Positions 11,028 through 22,555 of a stretch of 64,000 nucleotides of DNA are shown here, piece after piece. Source of the DNA: Hydra vulgaris (taxonomy: Eukaryota; Cnidaria; Hydrozoa; Anthoathecata; Hydridae). The stretch spans positions 51,137,001 to 51,201,000 of the forward strand of contig NC_088934.1 in NCBI RefSeq assembly GCF_038396675.1, in the 5' to 3' direction. Made by a program: the position numbers and the translations under genes. Positions within the stretch are counted from its first letter, which is position 1, and every line of letters begins with the position of its first letter. The notes beneath the pieces were generated by a model. It saw only the letters and a program-made list of their open reading frames with translations. It made no database searches and was not told where the DNA came from.

Positions 11028-11078
11028 GTATATCACATATCCTACCCTAAGGTAGAAGTTCTTTTTTAAAAATTGTAA
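11028..11078. mobile_element. Fragment of the CAYACTAAAA MITE family
   Basis: TATATCACATATCCTACCCT followed by AAGGTAGAAnTT matches the right arm of the complete MITE at 50061-50300. The rest is missing. Confidence 0.65.
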
Positions 11079-14000
11079 TTCAATAATATGTGCTTTTGTA
11101 CTAAATTTATTTAAAATGTACCTGAAATTTCTTGTTTTTGGTAAAGATACCAATACTATGTAAAGAGTGATCTTTCAATTCTTAACTAATCCATCTAAGT
11201 AAACTTTTCATAAAGAGATTTTATATGTAAAGTTTATTAAGCTCTATTAGCTAACAAAGCTTTCAAAGAAATATTCACTAAATATATGATACAAAGCATT
11301 TATACCTATAAAGGTCCATCTAGATATGATATCGATAAAATGAATGCATCAATAACATATTTTAATATAGCATAGTCAAACCATTGCAAGATTCGTCGCA
11401 TAACTACATTTATACTGATATCTTTATTTTATGCTATATTTATCATTTTTATTTGGAATATGAAATATATATGCAATCCAAAATAACTGGCCTGGCCTTT
11501 CAATATTTATCCCAGAGTATATGCAACTTAACAACAGCGACATATAAAGGTTACAATTTGGTTCACTCTAAAGTAGGCTGAGCACTAGTATTGAGAGGAA
11601 CTTAAGTGTTATAAGAAAACGGCCCGCATTTCTAAACTAGTTAATACTGAACACAGTAAAAGCTTCTGTAATAATATCCAGTACTTCAAAAAAATTTGTT
11701 CAACAAGTTTTACAGCTATCTGTCCAATGAAAATATTGATTTTCATCTTCATTTCATCATCGTTTTATTCACATAATACTACTCAACATTATTTTACATA
11801 TATTTCTTTTAGATGTATTTATAGTTATTTTTTAATATACTTTCAGAATGCTCTTTTCGGATTTGACGAAACATGACAGATGTTAAAATACTTCATGCAA
11901 ACTTGATTTTTTTTTACAAATAAAACAGTGGAAGACTATTTAACTTCAATTCCTTAAAAAAGAAAATTTAAAAGTTTATTATTCATTGCCTGCCTAGTTT
12001 CATTAAATTTGAATGGATTTTACAACAGCAAACAAAAAATCTCGTTATAAAGAAATTAAAACAAACATCTATTGTTGGGAATTTTAAAACTATATTACTC
12101 AATATAGTTTTTAGCTCAAGAAGCAAGAAACAAATTTAAAATTTGCTAATTTTTTTGCAAATATTTAAACCAAAAAATAATAAGAAAGCCAACAAAAACA
12201 AATCTGATCATTATTATTTATTTTCCAGTGACCCTGTTACCCTGTAACGTCAAACAAATCATAAAACATTTACTTCAAATGCTTTGCAATTAATCAATAT
12301 TCTCCACAAAATGTTATTATTTTAAAGCTGTTGGATTAATTTCAAACTCTCAATGCTATTTTGCACTATTTTTTGTTTTTCATTATTGCTTTGGCATTAA
12401 TTACTTAATTGTATGGTTTTTATTACTTTATATTAAACTAAATGGGTTGAAAGATAGATAAAAAGATATCAAAAATGCTTCACCCCCTATGTAAATAAAA
12501 AATAACTGGTTGTTCAGCAATATAAGTATTCATAGCAACCAGAAATCAAAATAATGTCGCCATTACAGCTACAACCTTCAAATTAATGTAAAGAGCGAAA
12601 ATGGTTCTCAAAGCTACTTTTTAATTTATGATAAGCTTTTTTTTTTATAAAACTAAAGTTTTGATTACTGCGTGGTAATAAAAAGTATTTTATGCTTATG
12701 TATGCAGCGCATAAGTTACATAAGCGTATTGACTCTAATAAATTTTAGGAGTCAACGATAATTAAGTTCAATATAAAGTTTTTATTAATTTAAACACAAG
12801 ATAATATAAGGTATACTAGTGTTAAAAGAATACTATCTTCAGTATAGTTGACTATAATTATGTATTAAAAAATTTAAAAGAATAAAAGAGGGTTAAATGA
12901 AGTAGTTTCGCGTTTCAGCTTTTTTTTTTTTGTTGGAATAGATTATTATTTTTTTAAATTGTTGAAAATTTTTAGCTGTAGGTAAATAGACAAAAATCAA
13001 ATACAAAAAATTGCTTAGTTTTTTGATACATTTTAATATAATATAATTTATTAAAAAAAAATCATTTTACCCATACATTTGAAGTTTTACCCATTTTACC
13101 CATACTTAAATGATACCCATATTACCCATTATTAATACCCAATTTACCCATACTTAAATGATAAAAGCAATAAACATTTATAACAATTAAAAAAAAAAAG
13201 TAACAAAAACTTTTTTTATATTCTTTGATGATGTTGAGTTGTCGAGAAGTTCTGCACAGTAGACGAACACGCATAGCAACAATAGAAGTCAAACCTTATG
13301 TTTTAATTTTTCTCACTAATAATAATCACTTTTTTGTTATGTTAAAGTTTCGCTCATTAACTTTAGAAGCATTTTACACTTGACTTGGCTTGCTGCTTTT
13401 GTTATTGCTGTTGCTGGAGTTGTTTTTGTTGTTGCTCAAATTATTTGTTGCTTATCATCAAATTTAAACTTACTTTGTTTCCTAGCTCACTTTGCTAGCA
13501 TTTTGTCATCCGAATCTTTTAATTTAGTTATTATTTCAAACTTGTTTTGACACTTCCTTTCGAATCTTGAAACATTTACATTTTTTTATTTTTTTTATTT
13601 AATGTGTTGGATGCTAAATATTTATCGCGTAGCTGAGAAAAGCGATCGGGTTATTTGCAGTTGTTTTTGAACTTTTTTTTATAATTACCTTTCAAATACC
13701 TAAAGTTACAACAATTTAAGGCTTAGTGCTAATGATGCAGGATTCTGGTGGTGACAAAGACTCAGGTTAATGTGATAGTGTTTTAAACGTATTAGCAATT
13801 TGTAACTTTAACTAACATATATTGTTGATGTTTTGTAGAAACAAGCTAATTTTGATTTCCAGTGACTATTTACGCTTGTGTAAAAATTCCACAACAAGGG
13901 TAAAGAATTTCTTACAGTTAACTAAAGCATATTTTCTATAAATTACTGAACTTTGTTTCTGGATAAAATTGTTGAAATAACTTACACCCTATAACTTTGC

Positions 14001-14690
14001 AATAAAAAGCAACATTTGGCTGGGGTAAAAAAATTAACTTTTTATGGAAAACTAGATTTTGGTGCAACTAAATATGACAAACAAGCTTGAAAAAAAAAAA
14101 AAAAATGTACGTGCCAGGTAAAAGGACTTAACTTATTAAGAATTTACCCTCCCCTAGTTTTTTTTGTTGAACTGCCTCTGATAGCTATGTAAAGAAAATT
14201 TAAACAATAAACATGAAGTCTATTTACTTTTAGTTTAATCAACTAAAAATTTTTTTTTTATCAAAAAAACAAAAACAAAACCATTGATTTCAACATAGTA
14301 ATTGCCCACATAAACCGATTCCTCATTTCTAATCCATATTTTAACTTAGTTGCATCGTACACAACTTTAACACAGCGTTCAATACTTTGTGCGTGACTTG
14401 GGTAGGCATTAGTTCTAAGAGATACTTCAACAATTAATTGGATCTGTTATTTGTAAAATCGCATTTTACAAACGAACAGTAAGTTGTTGTTTTGTGATTT
14501 GAGCAATTTTCAAGTTTAAGAGATCATTTTAGCTAATAGGATTTAAGTCAACTACTGGTACTTGATGTTGTTTAATTTTATTGCTTGTCTTAAAGAGTTG
14601 GTTTTTTAATTTTAGTACAACATATATAGCTTCAACACGTTTGATTTTGTTGAGATCAGTTATCGTTAATAAAAAAACATTTTTGGGGTG
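11079..14690. other. AT-rich DNA without recognised genes
   Basis: No ORF with family resemblance, no tRNA or rRNA. The 65-codon frame at 11384 has no features. A short ATG frame at 13733 running into a GTTAAT donor-like site is noted but not called. Confidence 0.5.
13060..13165. repeat. Cluster of TTTACCCAT-like motifs
   Basis: About eight copies of TACCCAT or ACCCAT within 105 bp, with a longer TTTACCCATACTTAAATGAT present twice. The unit is not a telomere repeat. Confidence 0.6.
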
Positions 14691-15790
14691 AGCGAGTACG
14701 GATTCCTTTTATTGCAAGATTTAATAACATCAACAACTAATGAAGGTAAATTCCAACAAACATTTTATAGCGGAGTTTCACTGGACCTGTAAAGGCATTT
14801 TGAGCGGATAGCTGTAGTTTTGCTCATCGGTAACTTATCGGTATTATTGGTTATTTATCAAAATTTCTCTATATTTTAGATAAAGGACCTTATTTTAGGT
14901 ACCTTCTGTTTATTTGGCGTCCCTTGGATATCTGTTGCTTGGGACAAACTTTCCCTATCGCCCCCTTCCTCGCGGTTTTGTGTAAAGTCTACAAACTCAA
15001 CTAGTATAAGTTAATTACTGACTGTGGTTTATTGGTCCCGGTATTATCCTGGCAGGAATTTTGGTAACCTTTCTTACTCTTGTTGCAAGAATAATTTTGT
15101 CATATAATGCTCATCCTTACTAAAATCAAGAAGTGCTTTTTTGAATATATTGGTAATACGTTTCCGTCTGTAATAGGTTGAAACTTTACAAAAGTCAATT
15201 TATCACATAACATACAATTGATCCTGTAAACTAACATTTTACGTATATTGGATCATAAAGTTGTTAAAGAAATTGGAATAATAGAGCCCAATTTGTGTGC
15301 AAAAGATAAATTGTAGCGGACGTCCTAACGCTTTCTCAAAGTTTTATTTTACTCCTCCTTTAGAATCTGAGTTTACACTAGTGCTTTCACAGTTGGCAAC
15401 TCCTGTATCTAAAGTTACATCCATTTTGTTAATTTTTGACAGTATAAAATTTGCAATGTCTTTGCTTTTCACAGATTTTGGTGAAACGTGTGATTTGGTG
15501 CAAAAAGCAAATAATACTCTTTCTTAGTGCCCATATACATACTCTTCCTGGTTAAAGTATCATTTTTTCTATCATCAAAATACAGCAAAGTATATGATAA
15601 GTATCAGTACTTGTATTATCATTTTATTATTATTTTCATCCTTTCTCTTTTTAAAATATCTTTGTTAATTACTTTACTTTCGTCTGCATTTGTCACAAAG
15701 TTAAAATCCCTTATTATTGCTGTGGTCAACTGTGACTCTTTTGCAAGATTTACTAAGCATGCCCTCATCTGTTTACCAGTATCTGAGTTG
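14690..15790 (-). pseudogene. Decayed DDE transposase-like gene, unnamed cnidarian family
   Basis: Minus-strand frames give, in order from 15780 downward, an N-terminal block ([18 protein letters not shown], then [14 protein letters not shown]), SVKSKDIANFILSKINKM, a block near 15390 ending VNSDSKGG, and NFEKALGRPLQ near 15320. Next comes a histidine block readable as HTN near 15294, then more diverged sequence. I remember a large family in Hydra with this order and an LHTNELPLR-type block, but I cannot name its superfamily. In that recollection the second catalytic block is CDGTNVNTG; here it reads NCESTSVNS, so the Asp appears changed. Stops and frameshifts are frequent and the 3' boundary is loose. 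Confidence 0.45.
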
Positions 15791-15792
15791 AA

Positions 15793-16051
<259 letters not shown>

Positions 16052-16345
16052 CAGTATTGGACAAAACATTTGTGACCAACATCGAACAATGCTAAAAAGT
16101 GTTCCGAATTTTACATGTCTTAAAAACGAAACGAACCATACTGCCACAGCAAATATTTCAGGTGTCTGGAGACATAGCATGCCATGACATGAGCAATCAG
16201 CTGACAGGTGACAGCACACAGGCAGAATTTCATTGACGAGTGCCATTTTGCAGCGGACAAAACAAGTGCAACTTTTTTGGTTTGTTTCATTTTCTTAAGT
16301 CTTATCCGTGTCAACGTCACCGAAGTTTTTTAATAATTAAAGAAA

Positions 16346-16530
16346 GTATCCAGAAGTTTCCAGAAGTTTCCAGTAGCATGCAGAAGCTTCCAGAAGATTC
16401 CAGAAGAAGCATCTGGAAGCATCCAGAAACATCCAAAAATATCCAGAAACATTCAGAAGCATCCAGATGCATCCAGAAGATTCCAGAAGCATCAAAAAGA
16501 AGCATCCAGACTCTTCCAGAACAGGTTCAC
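16346..16530 (+). promoter_or_regulatory. Array of heat-shock-element-like sites upstream of the Tc1-B transposase
   Basis: The region is built of 10-11 bp units around TCCAGAAG. In two places the units form textbook inverted pentamers: GAAnnTTCnnGAAnnTTC at 16353-16370, and five alternating blocks GAA-TTC-GAA-TTC-GAA with 2-bp gaps at 16383-16405. Further partial sites (GAAnnTTCnnGAA) occur near 16477-16490. This is the known binding pattern for HSF trimers. A TATA box follows at 16546. The same array is present in copy C. Binding by HSF is an inference; a minisatellite with this unit would give the same sequence by chance of unit choice. Confidence 0.6.
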
Positions 16531-16545
16531 ACAGGTTCATTATAC

Positions 16546-16553
16546 TATATAAG
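16546..16553 (+). promoter_or_regulatory. TATA box of the Tc1-B transposase
   Basis: TATATAAG, with possible initiator-like TCAGTCAGT about 25-35 bp downstream (16577-16586) and a leader of about 240 nt to the transposase ATG. Conserved in copy C (47366-47373, inverted). Confidence 0.6.
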
Positions 16554-16819
16554 AGACATGTAAATCGACATGTAATTCAGTCAGTATATGAAAGTCAATC
16601 AGTCAGTATTATCAAGACAGTTTATCGAAATGAGTTTTATCAAAGTGTTTTATCAAAGAACATCAATACAAGAAGTGAAATACAACAAGTGTTTCATTAC
16701 ATCAATACAGTCCACGTACAACCACGACGTTGTGTTCTACAGAGCATTATTGTATCATCACAAGGTAAATGTAACACGGTAAGCCTTGAGAAGCGTGATT
16801 ATTTATTTTTATTATTTTT

Positions 16820-17845
16820 ATGACTTCAAGTGCAAAAATGGCTCCCGACAGTCTTGAATTGGTGCTAAGAAAAAAAATTATTGGCGATTACGTAAGTGGA
16901 ATGTTACAAAAAAGTATTTGTGATAAATATCGCGTGAATAAATGGACCGTATCAAGACTATGTTCTAAATATCGTTCTACGAGGAAGTCGGCAGCAGATA
17001 ACAAAGGTGGGAGACCGCGTTCCATTACCTCTAGAGAGGATTCTATGATCGTCAGAATTGTCAAGAAGGATCCCTGGATATCATCAGTCGAGATACAAAA
17101 GCAATTAGAGCTGCCTGTATCGGACCGAACAATCAGGCGACGTGCTGTTGAAGCCGAATTGTTTTCTCGACGCCCTGCAAAGAAACCGCTGATTTCACTA
17201 AAAATCCAGAAGAAAAGACTCTGTTTGCTACATCTCATACTGACTCGAATGTGCGGAAATGGCGAACTGTCCTGTTCAGTGATGAATCGAAGTTTAACAT
17301 CATTGGGAGCGATAAAATTTTGGGGTGTACGTCTACCGGCTGGAAAACGCTTCGATTTACGTTACTGCCATAAGACCGTGAAGCATGGTGGAGGCAATGT
17401 AATGGTCTGGGGGTGTTTTTCTGCTAACGGTCTAGGTCCAATACATCGAAACGATGTAACAATGGACCGTTTCATGTATAAAAATATCCTGTAAGATGTT
17501 ATATTACCTCATGCTGAATGGAATATGCCAAAAAAATGGGTTTTTCAGCAAGACAACAATCCGAAACACACTGCAAAAGTAACCAAGCAGTGGTTTCAAG
17601 ACAACCACCTATCGGTGATGGATTGGTCGCCTCAATCTCCGGATCTCAACCTTATCGAGGACTTGTGGGAGATCTTCAAACGCAGAATTAATCGTGAAAA
17701 TGTTCGTAATAAGGATCAACTGTTTGAACAAATCCAAAAGGCCTGGGCAGCGATTCCGCAAAGTTTCATTGATCACCTGATCGAATCTATACCTCAAAGA
17801 TGCAAGGCTGTGATCAACAACAAAGGATTCGCCACGAAATATTGA
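16820..17845 (+). pseudogene. Tc1 transposase, copy B, three breaks
   Basis: The frame opens at 16820 (MTSSAK, or the Met six codons later, MAPDSLE). It gives an N-terminal helix-turn-helix (about residues 10-60, [13 protein letters not shown]), the GRPRS hook (about 66) and a second HTH. Between about 17245 and 17320 two compensating frameshifts put the first catalytic block, LFSDESKF, in another frame; the main frame reads nonsense there. The frame resumes with [18 protein letters not shown], then a TAA at 17492-17494 interrupts it, and the same frame continues from 17495 to 17845 with FQQDNNPKHT (second Asp) and SPDLNLIEDLWE (third acid). Overall about 342 codons, typical for Tc1. The copy is inactive as written, but the damage is slight. 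Confidence 0.88.
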
Positions 17846-18100
17846 TAGCAAAATACAGCTTGGTCAATATTTTGTCGAGTTGCACTTGTTTTGTCCAGAA
17901 GGAAATCAACTTTTTTTAATACTTATGATTAATTTATTAGTTTTCGTGTACAAATAATGAACTTTGTGATGAAATAAAATTTGAAGAACTTTGTCTCTAA
18001 ACAACTACATAGTTAATTCTCTAAATTGAAAAAATGCAGCACTTTTATATAAAGAAACTAAATTAGCATTATTTGGTTGCACTCGTTTTTTCCGATACTG

Positions 18101-18104
18101 TATG

Positions 18105-18182
<78 letters not shown>

Positions 18183-18212
18183 CGTCAATAATATATATAT
18201 ATATATATATAT
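18101..18212. repeat. (TA)n microsatellite right of Tc1 copy B
   Basis: Begins at the right TA target site of copy B. A short TTTATATACGTCAATAA interruption splits it. Confidence 0.9.
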
Positions 18213-19765
18213 CTCGAAAAATAATAGCATAATCATTGTTAATAAAAGTACAATAAATACTATAACGTAGCAAAACTACCAAAAAAAATCAAATAAAGTC
18301 TACATTAATTGCGACAAAATAACAAACTGAAATGTAAAAATAGTTATAACATTCAAAATATTTACACATACTGCAGTAATAAATAAATAAATAAGATTTA
18401 TGCTTAATTTAGAAAGTTGTCTTTTCAATTTTTTTATGTTGTTTCACGTTTTTATTATACTACGTTTTATATTAGGTTTTAAATTCAAATACTTTTTGAA
18501 AATCTAAGAATCCACCCTTTTAGTTTTTGATTTTTTAATTAATGTAACCTTGGATCTCCTACTGTCTGATCCCCAGAACTTGAAAGAATGCATTTTCAGA
18601 AATCCTATGAACAAAATTTCAGATTGATAGGATAACGAGTTTGGTTGTAAGAAAACACGCAAAAGTTTAATTAGCAGTTAGAATTTGACAAAATGGGGCG
18701 GTTGTTTTGTTTTTAAACATTTTTTTGGCACAAGTTTCTTTTCTTATATAAAGGCACTTTACTATAGTTTTTCTAGCAAATTATTATAGTAAAAATTGTT
18801 TTCACCCCTGAGCATTATTCAGTTGGTGCAGAATTGGTAAAGAATGAGCTGATAAGTATATTAATGAGATATTGTTTTCGACGCAGAAAGACACAATCCT
18901 AGTGTAAAGTGTCCATCAACAACCAAAATATGAATACCTATGTTCAATAAACATAATTAGATTCATTTATCTAAATACCTTAATTAATTTAATTAAATTT
19001 ACTAAATTATCAATTAAACTAATTATTGTATATTTTAACATAAGTTATTAATAATTTAATAATTAAACCAATAATTAAATTAATAGTTAAACTAATTAAC
19101 TGTATTTTTTTTTATTTGCGACTACCTACGTTAGTGAGCTACTGCACAAATTGACTTGATAAATTAGTGGATAAAAAACTTTTACCTATCTCTCTCTCTC
19201 TGGTGTATCGTTGGAAAACATAAGATTTTGGTGTTTTAAATATTCGGTAACTAATGTAATGACGTCATTGCACGTTCTATTAAAACTCTAATAGGATAAT
19301 TAGCTGAGCTTATCTACGAAAGTTTCGGTTTCTGCAGCAATCGCTTTTAAATGTTTTGCCTATGATGTGGTCACCCTTATAAATTATTGCTACTGGTATG
19401 CTGAATAATTTTTTAATGAGCGCTTTGCAAATCGGCTACTACAAGCGTTACTTACTTTTTGTTTTGGTTTTTTGTTATAGTTTTTTTTTTCTTTGCGGGC
19501 AATCTTTTATGTGGCATTATTTATATCAGAATTGATTTGATAGCATTTGCTTTAAATTTTAAAAATAGAATTTATAGAGATTCATTGGTCAGTTTAGACA
19601 TAATTCATTATTAAAAGCACTATTTAATAAATTAACAATTAGTGTGTATCATTTAATCCAATAGTATATCTGTTTTTAAACCTTAGTTTAAATACCAAAA
19701 AAAAGTAAGCTTAAGTTTGAAAAAAATATTCTGTTTAAAAAAATTTGACTGTTCTAAAAAGACTA
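18213..19765. other. AT-rich DNA, no gene seen
   Basis: No supported ORF. AATTAA-rich stretch at 18950-19110. Confidence 0.5.
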
Positions 19766-19769
19766 AACG

Positions 19770-19920
19770 CATTTAAGGATACGTTTCAGATTCACTTACA
19801 AACGAAGGATACGTTTCAAGTTCAATAAAACTAAGGATACGTTTTGAGTTCACTAACAAACGAAGGATACGTTTCAAGCTTACTAGCAAACGAAGAACAC
19901 GTTTCAAGTTTACTAACAAT
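19770..19920. repeat. Tandem repeat, about 32-bp unit, five copies
   Basis: Units carry AAGGATACGTTTCAAGTTCA followed by CTAACAAACG, with diverged first and last copies. The open frame at 19844-20089 merely reads through it. Confidence 0.75.
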
Positions 19921-20155
19921 CAATTTCTACTTTAAAATGTTTTCGCCCATTTTTCAAAAAAGGAAATGTATAAATATAATAAAAAATCAAAAAAGTCAAA
20001 AATTTTACAATTTCTTATTAAAATTTTATAAAGATTTAATATTATTTTATTTAGAAAAATCTAAAGAAATATACGACATACTTGAATAAAATTTGCAAAT
20101 AGAACTTTTTTAATATTCTATATTTTCTATTTTATTCTACACTGTTTTACTCTTA

Positions 20156-20263
20156 CCCAGTGGGCACAGTACGTTTTTAAAACGTTCTTTGGACGTTTTT
20201 ATTAGGTTTAAACCTTTTAAAAACGTCTAAAATACGTTTTAAAAACGTACCGTGCCCACTGGG
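20156..20263. mobile_element. Palindromic MITE with CCCAGTGGGC termini
   Basis: Starts CCCAGTGGGCAC and ends GTGCCCACTGGG, flanked by TA (20154-20155 and 20264-20265). The interior is a palindrome of ACGTTTT and AAAACGT units. Same plan as 10251-10360 with different core words. Confidence 0.8.
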
Positions 20264-20316
20264 TAGTTTGGTGATGAATAATATTTATAAATTTGTCACA
20301 ATTTTTCACTTACTAT

Positions 20317-20426
20317 ATTTACAGCCATCAGAATTTCAGGAGGAGTATAAAAAAATTTATTATTAGGCTTTATTTGTATCTTTGACACTGGCGCAGTTTC
20401 AGAAACGTCAACGGTAGCTTCAGCCA
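20317..20426 (-). CDS. Possible first coding exon of an unknown gene
   Basis: On the minus strand an ATG at 20426 opens a 36-codon frame (MAEATVDVSETAPVSKIQ, then KPNNKFFYTPPEILMA) that runs into a GTAAAT donor-like site. Its codons are more GC-rich than the surroundings. Nothing similar is recognised and no downstream exon was found toward lower coordinates, so this is only a candidate. Confidence 0.25.
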
Positions 20427-21500
20427 TGCCTAATAAACTTTACATATAATGTAATAAAAATATATAAAAGTAATGGAAAAACAATTAATTTTTAAAAATA
20501 CCATAACGGAATATAATACTACTACAATATTACTCGTATAGTAACAAGACGTACTTCTTAAAAAATGGTGTTGTTTTTGATAAATAGTTAAGTAAATTTG
20601 TATTGCAGATGTGAAGTGGGTATTTGGGTCGTATATATTTTGGCTCACACTTCAAAAACTTATTAAGTCAAAAAAGAACAATTAAACAAACAAGCCACGG
20701 CGATCTTTCGCATATAGGTTTTCCTAATATCCACGGATCTGGAAATTACCGAATAGTAAAAAAAATTCAATGTAACCTATTTAAAATGATATATACATAT
20801 TGAATTCACTTTAATTTGTAAATAAAAATTGCGCGTTACACAGTCAAAATATTGTTCGTTCCTTTTCAAATTTTCTTTTGGTGTTTAGACCAAAATCTGC
20901 AAATTAAAATCATTTTTAAGATGATCGACGTTCGGGAGCAGATTATCGACGTTTGGGGGCATTTAAAAACACACACAGAGGTTCAATATATTTTGATTTT
21001 TTTTTTTTTTTTTTTGAAAATTAGGAAATTTCACACCTTTTCTATTAGGAATAATAAAAAGTTAAAGTTTTTTTAGTCTTTTAATGTAGAATTTACTTTT
21101 GGAAAATATAGCATTCTTTTTTTAAAAAACTTCAATTTAAGCCGAATTCATCATAACTTTCTTGTTCTGCAAAATTACGAAGTAATCTATCATACAGTTC
21201 ATGTTCCTAGATCAGATCATTCAAAAATGGTAATAATATGATGTCATTCTAAAAATTATTCGAATAAATCGATCATGAAAACTCTTCATTATATAAAATT
21301 TTAAATCGTAGTAGTAGAATTTTTATTGTTTATCATTTTACTTCAAAATATACATAATTAGACTTCTAAAATTTTAAAGACGGTTTATATTGAATATTCG
21401 ATATTAAGTAAGTTATTTTATATTGTATAATCTTTTTATAAAACCATTATTATTTCTTTTCTACTAAAGTTTTATATAACTACCTAAGTTATATATAAAT
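20427..21500. other. AT-rich DNA, no gene seen
   Basis: Frames at 20430-20648 and 20852-21076 have no family resemblance; the latter crosses a poly-T run. Confidence 0.5.
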
Positions 21501-21505
21501 AAAAT

Positions 21506-21560
21506 ATATATATATATATAAATAAAATATATATATATATATAAATAATAAATATCTATA

Positions 21561-21638
<78 letters not shown>

Positions 21639-21643
21639 TTTAG
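21506..21643. repeat. (TA)n microsatellite, left arm around palindrome
   Basis: TA runs with AAATAA interruptions on the left, becoming pure from about 21566. Confidence 0.9.
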
Positions 21644-21715
21644 ATTGAGTGCCCAGCCCATATAATCACTCAATGTATATATACATTGAGTGATTAAATG
21701 GGCTGGGCACTCAAT
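21644..21715. repeat. 72-bp near-perfect palindrome between two TA arrays
   Basis: Arms 21644-21679 and 21680-21715 differ at one position. Each outer end reads ATTGAGTGCCCAGCCCAT, and the centre is ACTCAATGTATATATACATT. No spacer loop. Flanking (TA)n on both sides continues the symmetry loosely. Confidence 0.85.
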
Positions 21716-21720
21716 TTGAA

Positions 21721-22130
<410 letters not shown>

Positions 22131-22555
22131 TTATATATATATACATATATATATTTTTTTTTTTACAGCCCATACGAGAAAGTCGAGCCAAAAGCTGTTA
22201 ATCACATAACAAATACGCCTAGAAATTCTTTACTGGTTATTTGAAGTAAAATATTTTCGGCTTTGTCTTAGAATATTAAGTTATGTTCAAGTAAATAACA
22301 AATATATATCATGTAAATAAAGCTATATTGATTAAATTAACAAAACATTAAAATGATAAAAAAAAACTATACTGATAAAATTACATTAACTAAAAAGGTT
22401 TGAATTTGCTTTAATCATGATTTGTTAATAAATATTTTAAATTTCAGATTCACAAAGACTTTATATATCTGCAAAGACTTCAGATTTGCAAAGACTTTTG
22501 ATATCTTCTAAAACTTTTCCTCCTCGTTTGGCACAAATGTTAGATCTTTGCATAT
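22131..22555. other. AT-rich spacer
   Basis: Repeated CAAAGACTT words near 22450-22495; otherwise nothing seen. Confidence 0.4.

Larger units (their letters stand above)
16052..18100 (+). mobile_element. Tc1-like IR/DR transposon, copy B, both ends present
   Basis: Starts CAGTATTGGACAAAACAT and ends TTTTTCCGATACTG, flanked by TA inside (TA)n on both sides. Each end has an outer and an inner direct site. Left: 16059-16080 and about 16256-16274. Right: inner GTTGCACTTGTTTTGTCC at about 17880-17897, outer 18077-18098. Spacing is about 200 bp, so the IR/DR layout is complete. Length 2049 bp. It carries one transposase gene with its own promoter-like upstream region. Copy C (46099-47748) is the same family in inverse orientation. 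Confidence 0.9.

Noticed and set aside
13733..13770. Possible first exon (MMQDSGGDKDS) before a GTTAAT site
   Set aside because: Very short, weak donor, no second exon found.
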